From the NCBI GenBank assembly GCA_045599005.1, contig JAZRVF010000015.1, positions 1 through 64,000 of the forward strand: a stretch of 64,000 bases of DNA, written 5' to 3'. The first letter of the stretch is position 1, and each line of letters opens with the position of its first letter. The notes under the pieces are model-generated. The model was not told the DNA's origin. It saw nothing but the letters and a program-made list of their open reading frames with translations, and ran no database searches. Below, piece by piece: positions 45,679 to 55,062 of this stretch. This DNA is from Treponema_I sp045599005. GTDB lineage: Bacteria > Spirochaetota > Spirochaetia > Treponematales > Treponemataceae. The translations under genes were made by a program, and so were the position numbers.

Positions 45679-45840
45679 ATGAAAGAAACCTTGAAATTAG
45701 CAGCAATTTACTTTGTCAGATTTGTCCTGAGAATTCTGTTTTTATTCCCGATCAAGAAAAACAGGATTTGTTTCATTGCATTTGGTGGAAGAGGATACAC
45801 ATGCAATCCGAAATATAGAAAAAAATCTTGCTATGTTTAA
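45679..45840 (+). pseudogene. Truncated 5' fragment of a CDP-glycerol transferase paralogue
   Basis: A 53-codon frame starting MKETLKLAAIYFVRF and containing LFLFPIKKNRICF and GYTCNPKY aligns with the first 50 residues of paralogues 1 and 3 (VLPVNKKKIFF, ITCNPYY). After NPKY the frame reads RKKSCYV and stops, where intact genes continue for about 330 residues. It lies 42 bases before the intact paralogue 3, so it looks like the remnant left when one gene was replaced or recombined. It is probably non-functional. Confidence 0.75.
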
Positions 45841-45882
45841 ATAAAGCATATCAACGTCTAATAACTTATTTGGAGGAAACAA

Positions 45883-47052
45883 ATGCTTAAAATTCTTTCA
45901 AAAAAACTTTTACGCTCATTTTTACATATTTTCTGGGTTTTACCAGTAAATAAAAAAAAGATTTTCTTTTCCTCTTTTAAAGGATCCTCAATTACCTGCA
46001 ATCCCTACTATATTTACAAACAATTAATTGAAGAAGATAAAAATCTGGAAATAATCTGGTGCTGCAATAATCCGGAATTACACTATCTCGCTAATGACGG
46101 GAATGTTAGTTTTGTAAAATTCAACAGTTTGGGATACATTTTTTCCCTGATTACCAGTCGCATTATCATATCAAATGCAAGTCTTCCTACATGGATACCA
46201 TTTCGTCACAAAAAACAGATATTGATTAACACATGGCATGGCGGCGGCGCCTACAAAAAAGTCGGGGCAGATGAGTTTAAAACAAAGGCAATAATTGAAC
46301 GAGAGCAACAGAGTGCCGAAGATACTACTTTTTTTATTTCCAGTTCTAAACAATTTACGGAAGTTATGTCACATTCAACATATGTCCCATTGAAGAAATT
46401 TTTAAACATAGGCATGCCTCGAAATGATTTATTCTTTGATAAAGTTTCATGTGAGAAAATCAATCAACAGACTCGCAAAGAGATTGAAATAGGGGAAAGT
46501 GATTTACTTGTTTTATACGCACCAACTTACAGGGGATCAAGCTTAAATTCCTCTGAATATGATTCAGATTTAGATATTAAATCATTAAAACAATGCCTAA
46601 TGAAAAAATTTAATAAACCTGTTAAAGTAATATACAGAGGCCATTATTTTTCAACCAATAATAGCAGTAACCAATACGACAAAAATGTCAGTTCTTATCC
46701 CTTAATGCAGAATTTGTTATGCGCAGCAGATATATTAATTACGGACTACTCTTCTTCTATATGGGATTTTGCACTGACAGGTAAATTATGCTTAATTTTT
46801 GCAACAGATATCCAAACTTATATCAAAGAAAGAGGTTTTTATGTTGCACCCGGAAACTGGGGCTTTCCTATAGCGCAATCTAATACTGAATTATCAGATT
46901 GTATAACCAATTTTAACATCCAAAAATACAGCTCAGATTTGAACAATATGTTTGCAGAGTTCGGTAGTTTTGAAACTGGCCAGGCTACAAAAAAAATAAT
47001 CAAATTAATCAGGGATAATATTTATGAATGTAAAGCTACTTTCAAGAATTAA
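45883..47052 (+). CDS. CDP-glycerol:glycerophosphotransferase-family protein (paralogue 3)
   Basis: 389 residues, TagB/TagF family: SITCNPYYIYKQL, NTWHGGGAYKKVG with the catalytic His, VLYAPTYRGSS and LITDYSSSIWDFAL. A strong GGAGG lies 7 bases before the ATG. Its C-terminus overlaps the next gene by 29 bases, so it starts an operon running to glf. Three such transferases in one locus suggest primer, linker and polymerase roles as in teichoic acid synthesis; which is which cannot be told here. Confidence 0.9.
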   Translation: MLKILSKKLLRSFLHIFWVLPVNKKKIFFSSFKGSSITCNPYYIYKQLIEEDKNLEIIWCCNNPELHYLANDGNVSFVKFNSLGYIFSLITSRIIISNASLPTWIPFRHKKQILINTWHGGGAYKKVGADEFKTKAIIEREQQSAEDTTFFISSSKQFTEVMSHSTYVPLKKFLNIGMPRNDLFFDKVSCEKINQQTRKEIEIGESDLLVLYAPTYRGSSLNSSEYDSDLDIKSLKQCLMKKFNKPVKVIYRGHYFSTNNSSNQYDKNVSSYPLMQNLLCAADILITDYSSSIWDFALTGKLCLIFATDIQTYIKERGFYVAPGNWGFPIAQSNTELSDCITNFNIQKYSSDLNNMFAEFGSFETGQATKKIIKLIRDNIYECKATFKN

Positions 47053-47956
47053 TAAATTTTCACTAATTCTTTCAAAATGCTTCTATAAATTCAATTTTTT
47101 TCTTCCTGGAAGATTAATTGCAAGAATAAGACAATCTTATACATTGGATTTTTTATACAGACAGAATATTGAGTTATTTTCACGTACATACAATTATAAA
47201 AACCTTCAGAAAGCAGAAGATTATGTTTTTGTTATGTGGTATCAAGGAATGGATAACCTGCCGCCTGTAATTGAAAAATGTCTTGACAGCATAAGAAAAC
47301 ATATCAGAACAAAAAAAATTATTTACATTACATTCAATAACTTAAAGGAATTTGTTGAAATTCCTTCCTGCATTTATGACAAAGTATTGTCGGGAAAGAT
47401 TTCAAAGACTCACTTTTCAGATATTGCAAGAGTAGCTTTATTAAGGAAATATGGTGGAACCTGGATTGATGCGGCTTGCTATTTAACAAAAGATATAGAC
47501 GAAGAATATTTTAACCATATTTTTTATTCACCATGTGGAATACACTCTGAATTGAAAAAGGATTTTAGATACCTGTTCAATAAAACAAAAGGCTGGAACA
47601 TCAGTTTTCAAGGAAGTAACGTAAAAGAATTTCCTCTTTATTGTTTTTTAACAGACTATTATTTTGATTATTTTTCAAAGTACGATTATATCTCTGATTA
47701 TTTCCAGACAGATTTTTTAATTTCTTTGTTTTTTAAAACTAATCCAGAGTTTTATAATATTATTACTTCCCAACAGAATAATAATGAGGATGAATTTGAA
47801 CTGGCTTTGTTGCTGAACAAAAAATGTACCCCATCAGCAATGAAAAAATGGGAATCTATCAGCAGTACATTCATACACAAATTAACCTATAAAAAAAACT
47901 GGAATTTATCTCCACAATCAGATAGATTCTCAAGTTATTTTTTCACCCATTACTAA
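47024..47956 (+). CDS. Capsular polysaccharide glycosyltransferase (Caps_synth/GT32-like)
   Basis: 310 residues. The middle carries a GT-A nucleotide-sugar site: FSDIARVALLRKYGGTWIDAACYLT, typical of the Caps_synth (PF05704-type) and GT32-related transferases, with Asp of WIDAA as the metal-binding residue. Likely adds a sugar to the lipid-linked repeat in the cytoplasm. The start overlaps the end of the transferase gene before it by 29 bases. Donor and acceptor are unknown. Confidence 0.82.
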   Translation: MNVKLLSRINKFSLILSKCFYKFNFFLPGRLIARIRQSYTLDFLYRQNIELFSRTYNYKNLQKAEDYVFVMWYQGMDNLPPVIEKCLDSIRKHIRTKKIIYITFNNLKEFVEIPSCIYDKVLSGKISKTHFSDIARVALLRKYGGTWIDAACYLTKDIDEEYFNHIFYSPCGIHSELKKDFRYLFNKTKGWNISFQGSNVKEFPLYCFLTDYYFDYFSKYDYISDYFQTDFLISLFFKTNPEFYNIITSQQNNNEDEFELALLLNKKCTPSAMKKWESISSTFIHKLTYKKNWNLSPQSDRFSSYFFTHY

Positions 47957-47970
47957 AGGAAAAAAACACA

Positions 47971-49131
47971 TTGAAACATTTTTTTTTGTTTATACTATTT
48001 GTTACTTCGTTATTATTTCTTTCCTGTAACTCAACAAGACAAAATAAACAAATCATAAGTCCACTTGCTGAATCAAATAAACAATATGATAGTGGAAAAA
48101 TAGTTTTAAATGATTCTTTCTCTATTGCTTTAATTCCAGATACACAGAGCTATCTGGATTTCCGTTGTCAAAAAGGTTTCTTAAAGAAGTTTCCAATAAA
48201 TCAATATGAGATATATTTTAGACAGATGCAATTCATAGCAGACAATTCCGTTTCAAACGGGGGTATTTTTTCCTTTGCAATTCACCTTGGTGACATTGTT
48301 GATCATCGCGGATGGAATTTGACAGAATGGAAAAGAGGACGAAAAGGATTTGACATAATTAATAATCGGATTCCTTTTCTTACTGTAATAGGGAATCATG
48401 ATTATGACAGATGGAAAAAAAATGGAGTTCCTGATGGAACGAAACTTTATAACAGATTTTTCGGACCTCAAACAGAATTATATAAAAACAAATCATGGTT
48501 TGGCGGCGCTACAGAGGATGGTGTAAATTCATGGTCCATACTGGAAACCAATGGAATAAAAATTTTGATTATTGGATTAGAAGTGGATCCATCGGATTCT
48601 ACTGTTAAATGGGCACAGAACGTTATCAATTCAAATTCTGGTATTCCTACTATAATCGTAACTCATTCTTATCTTAAGATAACAAAAGACATTAATGACT
48701 CAACAAATAATGCATATACAGAAGCTTATAAATACACTGGTATAAAGAGGAATTCTGCAGAAGAACTGTTTTCTAAACTGATTAAAAATAACGATCAGAT
48801 ATTTCTGACTGTCTGTGGTCATAGTTCAGCGGGAGATTTAGGAGAGGGACTTCGAACAGATTATAATGCCTTTGGAAACCAAACTTTTGCAATTTTAACT
48901 GATTTCCAATCACGGAATGAATCCCTTAAAAAACTTGGTTATCAGACAAAAACACATTATGGTTGTGGAGACGGTTGGATGCGCATACTGACATTTGACT
49001 TGGAATCAAAAGAATTGCATGTGCAAACCTATTCAACTGAATTTGATGAATATGAAACAGATGAAGACAGTGATTATGTCTTAAAACTTGACTGGGATTG
49101 GAAAAAGAGATTTCCTGGTCTATACCGTTAA
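47971..49131 (+). CDS. Lipoprotein with calcineurin-like metallophosphoesterase domain
   Basis: 386 residues. A TTG start is inferred at 47971, preceded by AAAGGA; no in-frame ATG gives a signal peptide. The signal sequence ends in a lipobox (LLFLSC, Cys19). The metallophosphoesterase motifs appear in order: ALIPDTQ, HLGDIVDH, VIGNHDYD, VTHSYL and CGHSS. It should act at the cell envelope on a phosphodiester or phosphomonoester, possibly trimming or releasing the phosphopolymer made by this locus (inference). It sits in the operon between two glycosyltransferase genes. Confidence 0.83.
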   Translation: MKHFFLFILFVTSLLFLSCNSTRQNKQIISPLAESNKQYDSGKIVLNDSFSIALIPDTQSYLDFRCQKGFLKKFPINQYEIYFRQMQFIADNSVSNGGIFSFAIHLGDIVDHRGWNLTEWKRGRKGFDIINNRIPFLTVIGNHDYDRWKKNGVPDGTKLYNRFFGPQTELYKNKSWFGGATEDGVNSWSILETNGIKILIIGLEVDPSDSTVKWAQNVINSNSGIPTIIVTHSYLKITKDINDSTNNAYTEAYKYTGIKRNSAEELFSKLIKNNDQIFLTVCGHSSAGDLGEGLRTDYNAFGNQTFAILTDFQSRNESLKKLGYQTKTHYGCGDGWMRILTFDLESKELHVQTYSTEFDEYETDEDSDYVLKLDWDWKKRFPGLYR

Positions 49132-49141
49132 GAGGTTATTA

Positions 49142-49927
49142 ATGAACACCAAAATTTTAATAGCAGCACACAAAAAATATCAGGTTCCAGAAGACTCTGT
49201 TTATCTGCCTCTTCATGTGGGTGCAGAAGGCAAAGATCAATTTGGTTTTACACCTGACAATACCGGAGACAATATTTCTTCCAAAAATCCATATTACTGC
49301 GAACTGACAGGACTTTACTGGGCTTGGAAAAATCTGGACGCTGATTATATTGGACTTGTCCATTACCGAAGGTATTTTTCACTTGCAAAAAGGATTCCCA
49401 AAACAGAAAACGAAAAATTCAAAACAGTTTTGAATTCAGCTCAGGTTGAGAATCTTTTAAAAGACAATGATATTATTCTTCCTAAAAAAAGGAATTACTA
49501 TATCGAAACGATTTACAACCATTACAAGCACACTATGTATGTTGAACCGTTGGATTTGACCGGAGAAATATTAAAAGAAAAGTATCCTGAATACTACCCT
49601 GCTTTTGAAAACTTAAAACATACAACGAAACTCCACGCCTTCAACATGTTTATTATGAAAAAGGAAAAACTGAACGAATATTGTGTATGGCTTTTTGATA
49701 TTTTAAGGCAATTGGAATCAATGATAGATTCCACGCAGTATTCTGATTTTCATAAACGCTTTTACGGAAGAATTTCTGAGCGTCTGCTGGATGTCTGGTT
49801 GTATACAAAAAAATATCCTTTCAAAGAGATTCCTGTAATTGATATGCAGAACATTAATTGGGCGAATAAAATAAAATCCTTTTTGGTTGCCAAATTCACC
49901 GGAAAACGTTACGAAAAATCTTTCTAA
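49142..49927 (+). CDS. DUF4422 family glycosyltransferase
   Basis: 261 residues, no signal peptide. The whole protein matches the DUF4422 transferase family of capsule loci (AAHKKYQVPEDSVYLPLHVGAEG at the start, GLYWAWKNLDADYIGLVHYRRYF in the middle). Several DUF4422 members are reported or predicted galactosyl/galactofuranosyl transferases, which would fit the glf gene directly downstream; this is inference. The start at 49142 has AGAGG 6 bases before it; the longer frame from 49088 lies inside the previous gene. Confidence 0.87.
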   Translation: MNTKILIAAHKKYQVPEDSVYLPLHVGAEGKDQFGFTPDNTGDNISSKNPYYCELTGLYWAWKNLDADYIGLVHYRRYFSLAKRIPKTENEKFKTVLNSAQVENLLKDNDIILPKKRNYYIETIYNHYKHTMYVEPLDLTGEILKEKYPEYYPAFENLKHTTKLHAFNMFIMKKEKLNEYCVWLFDILRQLESMIDSTQYSDFHKRFYGRISERLLDVWLYTKKYPFKEIPVIDMQNINWANKIKSFLVAKFTGKRYEKSF

Positions 49928-49941
49928 ATCAGAGGTACTAT

Positions 49942-51054
49942 ATGAAATATGATTTTTTAATTGTGGGCGCGGGGCTTTTTGGCGCTACCTTTGCATACGA
50001 GGCGACAAAAGCAGAAAAAAAATGTCTTGTTATTGATAAACGAAACCATATTGGAGGAAATATATATACAGAACAGGTTGAAGGAATAAATGTCCACAAA
50101 TATGGGGCACACATATTTCATACCAGTGACAAAAAAATTTGGGACTACATAAATCAGTTTGCAGAGTTCAACAGATATACAAACAGTCCTGTGGCACGTT
50201 ACAAGAATGAGCTGTACAATTTGCCGTTCAACATGAATACATTCACAAAACTTTGGCCAGATGTATTTACCCCTGATGATGCAAAAAAAAGAATTCAAGA
50301 GGAATTAGACTCCGTAAATATCGATGAGCCAAAAAATCTGGAAGAACAGGCGATTAAACTTATCGGCAAAACCATTTATGAAAAACTTGTAAAAGGTTAT
50401 ACCGAAAAACAATGGGGTATGAAAGCTACAGAACTTCCGGCTTTTATAATCAAGCGACTTCCTGTACGTTTTACGTTTGACAATAATTACTTCAATGATT
50501 TATATCAGGGAGTTCCTATAGGCGGTTATACACAAATAATAGAAAGAATGCTTACAGGATGTGATGTTCATTTAAATTATGATTTTTTTGATCATAAAGA
50601 AGAACTGACAGATATAGCAGACAAAATCATTTTTACTGGTCCTATTGATAAGTATTTTAACTATTGTTTTGGTCCTCTTGAGTACAGAAGTGTCAGATTT
50701 GAAACCGAAGTACTGGACCAAGATAATTATCAGGGAAATGCTGTTGTAAATTATACTGAATACGAAGTTCCTTATACTCGGATTATTGAGCATAAACATT
50801 TTGAATACGGAACACAACAGAAAACTGTCATCAGCCGGGAATACTCGGATAAATGGGACATAGCTAAAGAACCCTACTATCCCATAAATAATGATAAGAA
50901 CAATGCGCTTTTCCAGAAATATAAGGAACTGTCAGAAAAAGAAAAAATCGTAATATTTGGAGGTCGCTTAGGACAATACAAATATTACGATATGCATATT
51001 GTTATTCAGGAAGCATTAAAACTCGCGGATAAGATTATTTACAGAAAACACTGA
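49942..51054 (+). CDS. glf: UDP-galactopyranose mutase
   Basis: FAD enzyme of 370 residues converting UDP-galactopyranose to UDP-galactofuranose. Seen: FAD-binding FLIVGAGLFGATFA at residues 5-18, the GGNIYTE and NVHKYGAHIFHT stretches, YTEKQWG and the C-terminal FGGRLGQYKYYDMH. Length is normal. It shows that galactofuranose is part of the surface polymer. AGAGG precedes the ATG. It is the last gene of the plus-strand operon, and its 3' end overlaps the convergent Wzi-like gene by 20 bases. Confidence 0.97.
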   Translation: MKYDFLIVGAGLFGATFAYEATKAEKKCLVIDKRNHIGGNIYTEQVEGINVHKYGAHIFHTSDKKIWDYINQFAEFNRYTNSPVARYKNELYNLPFNMNTFTKLWPDVFTPDDAKKRIQEELDSVNIDEPKNLEEQAIKLIGKTIYEKLVKGYTEKQWGMKATELPAFIIKRLPVRFTFDNNYFNDLYQGVPIGGYTQIIERMLTGCDVHLNYDFFDHKEELTDIADKIIFTGPIDKYFNYCFGPLEYRSVRFETEVLDQDNYQGNAVVNYTEYEVPYTRIIEHKHFEYGTQQKTVISREYSDKWDIAKEPYYPINNDKNNALFQKYKELSEKEKIVIFGGRLGQYKYYDMHIVIQEALKLADKIIYRKH

Positions 51055-52963
51055 CTCCTAAAGACATTACAAGCCCGTTATAAGGCTTGTATTCATCTGA
51101 ACTGATGACAAAGAAACTGCCATTTTTCTGTCCTGCATTGGTTACACCTGTAAACATATTCCATACATAACCGATTGAGGCCTGAATCTTTATCGGAAAC
51201 GAAAGGCTGTTTATCGTATATGAGCCGTTGAAGTTAACTGTATTTGTCCATTCGTAAGTACCATCATGCAAGAAATACTTTCTCAGTTTATCGCGTCCAT
51301 TATATGTGAGTTCTGAATAGATATTGCTGCCTTCAACCTGACCAGTTCCCCAATCAACACCATGTCTTGTCAGCTGATAAGAGAAGCCTGCTGCAGAATT
51401 GACAGTTGGCTTACAATTAAAATCCAACAGGAATTCATCTGAGTTTGGCTGCAGATAATACCCAAGACTATAACCGTTGTTTGTATATGGCGTTGCTGTA
51501 TAATTTTGACTGTAGGGCTGATATGCAAGCAAGGTATGTGTATAACAATAAGGTTCTACCTTCGTGTATCTGAATGAAACAGAACCAAATGGAACCCATG
51601 GTACATTTGCTTTAACCCCACCTTGCAACGCAAGCATACACCGGGTATTTTCCCACCATTTTGCATTGGGTTTGTTCATTTCATCAAGGTACCCGGAAAT
51701 CCAGATTTGACCTACACCAGGCCAAATTCCTTTTACATTGGTAAATAATGAAAGATTATCATAATCACCCAGACTATTCTGATAGATTACACAATCAATC
51801 AACGGGAAAAAATAACCGATTTCAAACCGTTTAGGGTAGACGCATGTACTTCCTACATCAAAATGAAAGTATTTAAAATCCAGATTCATAGATTTAACAG
51901 TGTACAAATTCTGAAAAAACAAAGAGTCAAATCGAGAATGATCTGTCTTCTTGTCTCCTCCATCTGCCTTACCGCCGTTGTCATAAAATGCATTTCCATT
52001 AATGTAAGGCTGGTTCGGGAATTCAAGCCAGCCAGTAACAGTATCAAAGCTGAAAAAATCATTTAACTGCAAATGCATATCAAGACCAAGGAACGGTTGA
52101 GCCATAGGATTCAAAACAAGACTGCTGTTTGTATCCATTGACGCAAGGTCATGGCTATATCTGCCAAGTCTTAAAATCAATTTATCGTCATAAAAAGAAG
52201 TTGAGAGTTCACCTTCCATACCAAAAGCAAGACTCAATTCTGTGGGCCATCCTTCAAGTCCGCTGGCTGTAAAATTTGTCAGGTAATAAACAGAACCACT
52301 CCATGGCTTTTTGTATGTAAAAGGATTCACTGAAAAGTTTCTAAAAACATTTACTGTCCTAATTGGATTTGAATTCTCAAATTCTGTTTCCTTCCACCAG
52401 CTGCCGATAACATAATCATCCCCCAATTGATACAGAGGCATATCACTAAAGCCAATATAAGCAGAGGTTCTGTAACTTAAAAAATCATTAATCTGTCCAT
52501 AAATATCAAATCTGTCATACAGATCAAAACCTGTGCTGTTGAATTCTGAAACATTATATGCACCACCAGAAACAAACAAATCTGCATAATCATGAACAAA
52601 CATTGTCGGTTTAAAATCATCATAGTCTGACTGAAAACTATATTCCATTGTCTTCGCGTCAAATCCTTTTATTTCATGTTTGAACCTGTTTTTCTGAGCA
52701 AGAATAACTTCTTTTTCCACCCGTACAGCGTATGTCTCGTCCAAACCGTCCAAATAATCATAAATGTCATCCAAAGCAGAAATGATATATGATTCTGTAT
52801 ACGGTTTATAATTGGAAAGTGTCCTGCAATAACCCTTTGTTTGAGCATCATTCAAAACTTGATAAACTTCATCATCTACATCAATACTGTTATTCGCCTG
52901 TGAATAAATTGGCAACACAACAATAACCACAAAAATCAAGAAAAAAATCAGCTTTTTTTTCAT
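51035..52963 (-). CDS. Outer-membrane beta-barrel, Wzi-like family (second copy)
   Basis: 642 residues. Signal peptide (about 1-21), a short helical part (VDDEVYQVLNDAQTKGYC...) and then aromatic-rich beta strands to the C-terminal LSVSVFCK-like end. It resembles the Wzi-like barrels common in Treponema glycan loci. AGAGGA lies 5 bases before the ATG at 52963; a TTG three bases upstream is in frame but less likely. It follows the third barrel gene by 16 bases (one operon). It probably holds or exports the polymer at the outer membrane. Confidence 0.75.
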   Translation of the reverse strand: MKKKLIFFLIFVVIVVLPIYSQANNSIDVDDEVYQVLNDAQTKGYCRTLSNYKPYTESYIISALDDIYDYLDGLDETYAVRVEKEVILAQKNRFKHEIKGFDAKTMEYSFQSDYDDFKPTMFVHDYADLFVSGGAYNVSEFNSTGFDLYDRFDIYGQINDFLSYRTSAYIGFSDMPLYQLGDDYVIGSWWKETEFENSNPIRTVNVFRNFSVNPFTYKKPWSGSVYYLTNFTASGLEGWPTELSLAFGMEGELSTSFYDDKLILRLGRYSHDLASMDTNSSLVLNPMAQPFLGLDMHLQLNDFFSFDTVTGWLEFPNQPYINGNAFYDNGGKADGGDKKTDHSRFDSLFFQNLYTVKSMNLDFKYFHFDVGSTCVYPKRFEIGYFFPLIDCVIYQNSLGDYDNLSLFTNVKGIWPGVGQIWISGYLDEMNKPNAKWWENTRCMLALQGGVKANVPWVPFGSVSFRYTKVEPYCYTHTLLAYQPYSQNYTATPYTNNGYSLGYYLQPNSDEFLLDFNCKPTVNSAAGFSYQLTRHGVDWGTGQVEGSNIYSELTYNGRDKLRKYFLHDGTYEWTNTVNFNGSYTINSLSFPIKIQASIGYVWNMFTGVTNAGQKNGSFFVISSDEYKPYNGLVMSLGVSVFCK

Positions 52964-52979
52964 CAAAATCCTCTTTTCA

Positions 52980-54761
52980 TCAGAATAAACAATATTTTAA
53001 TGCTGCGGCAACTTGAATTCCCTGTTCAAACTGCCCCAATACATTATTATTATTAAATACAAAAGTATATACAAATTGTCCGTCAACAGATAATTTATTA
53101 TTAATTTTATAACTTCCATTTATAATGAAACTATTACTAAACTCTACATTTCCTGAAAGCCCCATATTTCTCGCTATTGATTCATCAAAAAGATATTCAC
53201 CATATACTTTTGTGTTTGGATAATAAGCCCATATAGTTTTACCATCTACTTCAGCATTTTTTAAGAACAAATTGAAAGAGTTTTCTCCATGAGCCTTAAA
53301 CATATAACCTATATCTACATTCCAATTTTTGGACTCAAATCCAGTTTTTGCATTAAAGTAAACAGTGTCAGGACCATAAGGATTTCCAAGCCAAGTATAA
53401 ATGGGATTCCAATAAATACTATAATCATCATATCTTTTTTTTACCATTGACCAGTCTTCCCCTCCCTTAAAATACATAAAAGGAAGAGAGTACATAAATT
53501 CTGAATTCATAAAGAACCAGCCACCTTTTACAGGTATTTTGTATTCTTCTCCCAGTTGAAAAGCAAAACTGTTCGGTAAATGTCTTCCGTGTGCTGATTC
53601 CAGTTCAGAAGGAATTTGGATTTCTACCTGTGAATAAAGTCCATATAAACGGAAATTTCTAAAAGGAATCAGATCAAATCCAAAGCCAAGACACGCACAA
53701 TTTCTGGCAACCCAATAAGTATTTCGTTCAGCATCTGTAAGATATTCTGTGGCAGGATGAAACGAATGCATAATCATTACAGGATTCAAAAATCTAAGTT
53801 CAAATGCAGAATTTATCAATGTTCCTTCCGTAAAATTGATTTTTAACCAGTTCCATGGATTAAACTCAACATTGTGCAAATACAAGAACTTGTTATAATT
53901 TACTTGGGAGACATTCAAATCATATTTGAAGTTTTGGGAATACAAATCCAATTTTAAATATGCCTCAGACTGAAAAGTATTATTGTATATAACACTTCCT
54001 AACAAAGACCGACCAATTTGCTGTCCCTCTTTTCCAATTTGAAAATCAATACCTACTTTATCATCAAAAAGACAGCCTGCACTGAAATATGCATTGGTTG
54101 GCTGCATAAATTCTATTTCCTCAATCCTCATAGGAATATTACTTGAATTGCTATTTTTTACCATTGCCATCACACCTTTATTTACGAACGGTGTGCATTC
54201 CATATATGCATAATTAGAAAAATCTACATATAAAGGAATTCCCAACAAAGGTTTTGTTAATTTATTCCCATTATAGTTGGCAGCATCATAATATTTATAA
54301 TCTACTATTTCTTTTTGTACCGGATTAATGTCTCCATCTTTATAGATGTTCTTTTCATATGAACCGTTCTTTTCCGCGCCATAAGTCCAATCTATTGAGC
54401 TATTCGACTTATATAATAATTCCGGATAAAAAATAAGGTTAACCCCTGTTTCAATACTACCAAAATTTACTGTCAAAGGTTTTTCGTTTATTATATCCAA
54501 TACTTCGTTGTAAAGCTCTTTAGAGTTTTCTGACAAATTTTCATAATCAATTTTTTTTAAATAAAATTCTATTTCTCTTGCTGAACATGGTGCAAAATCA
54601 GCATTTAATGTCATACATTGTTCATTAAAGATGGTATACAGTAAATCGTAAACCTCACTGTTAGCAGGTATTAATCTGTTTGGATTCACCTGCTGCCCAA
54701 ACAGAAATAAATTTACGAACACCATGACAGTTAAAATAAAAAAACACTTACTTCTATTCAT
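52980..54761 (-). CDS. Outer-membrane beta-barrel, Wzi-like family (third copy)
   Basis: 593 residues with a signal peptide (about 1-22, FLFGQQ), an N-terminal helical region shared with the second copy (SEVYDLLYTIFNEQCMTLNADFAPCSAREI) and aromatic beta strands ending ALKYCLF. It is the first gene of a two-gene operon with the second copy. The start at 54761 is the first ATG; the frame begins at a TTG at 54770. A TATAAT (minus strand, 54788-54783) lies 21 bases upstream. More AT-rich than the first copy at 36.7 kb. Confidence 0.72.
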   Translation of the reverse strand: MNRSKCFFILTVMVFVNLFLFGQQVNPNRLIPANSEVYDLLYTIFNEQCMTLNADFAPCSAREIEFYLKKIDYENLSENSKELYNEVLDIINEKPLTVNFGSIETGVNLIFYPELLYKSNSSIDWTYGAEKNGSYEKNIYKDGDINPVQKEIVDYKYYDAANYNGNKLTKPLLGIPLYVDFSNYAYMECTPFVNKGVMAMVKNSNSSNIPMRIEEIEFMQPTNAYFSAGCLFDDKVGIDFQIGKEGQQIGRSLLGSVIYNNTFQSEAYLKLDLYSQNFKYDLNVSQVNYNKFLYLHNVEFNPWNWLKINFTEGTLINSAFELRFLNPVMIMHSFHPATEYLTDAERNTYWVARNCACLGFGFDLIPFRNFRLYGLYSQVEIQIPSELESAHGRHLPNSFAFQLGEEYKIPVKGGWFFMNSEFMYSLPFMYFKGGEDWSMVKKRYDDYSIYWNPIYTWLGNPYGPDTVYFNAKTGFESKNWNVDIGYMFKAHGENSFNLFLKNAEVDGKTIWAYYPNTKVYGEYLFDESIARNMGLSGNVEFSNSFIINGSYKINNKLSVDGQFVYTFVFNNNNVLGQFEQGIQVAAALKYCLF

Positions 54762-55062
54762 AATTAACAAAACACCAATTGATTATATTTTTCATTGAAA
54801 ACCAAAAAGAAAACAACATTTTCCTTAAGAAAGATTATTGAAATTTGGGATTTTGTCTAGATGCCAAGAAGAAGAACTAGCTTCACCAGTAAAGTTTTCA
54901 GTTTAGGACAAAACCGCCGAAACATGGTTACAAAAAAACAGCGAAAAAAAAAGATTCTCAAAGTATCGAGAATCCTGAGAATAATCTAAAATGGCAATAT
55001 GATCGAAGAACTTTGATTTGTTCCAGACTCACCTTCCGCGTTTCAGGTTCTCCCCGCATCAA
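54762..55062. other. 301-base gap between glycan locus and secreted-protein gene
   Basis: No gene is seen. It contains the -10 box of the Wzi-like operon (54783-54788) on the left and the minus-strand terminator of the secreted-protein gene on the right. Base composition returns to the higher GC of the flanking chromosome at about 55.0 kb. Confidence 0.5.
54944..54974 (-). terminator. Rho-independent terminator of the secreted-protein gene
   Basis: On the minus strand GATTCTC (54974-54968), an 8-base loop and GAGAATC (54959-54953) form a perfect stem followed by a run of nine T. It lies about 90 bases after the stop codon at 55063. Confidence 0.85.
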
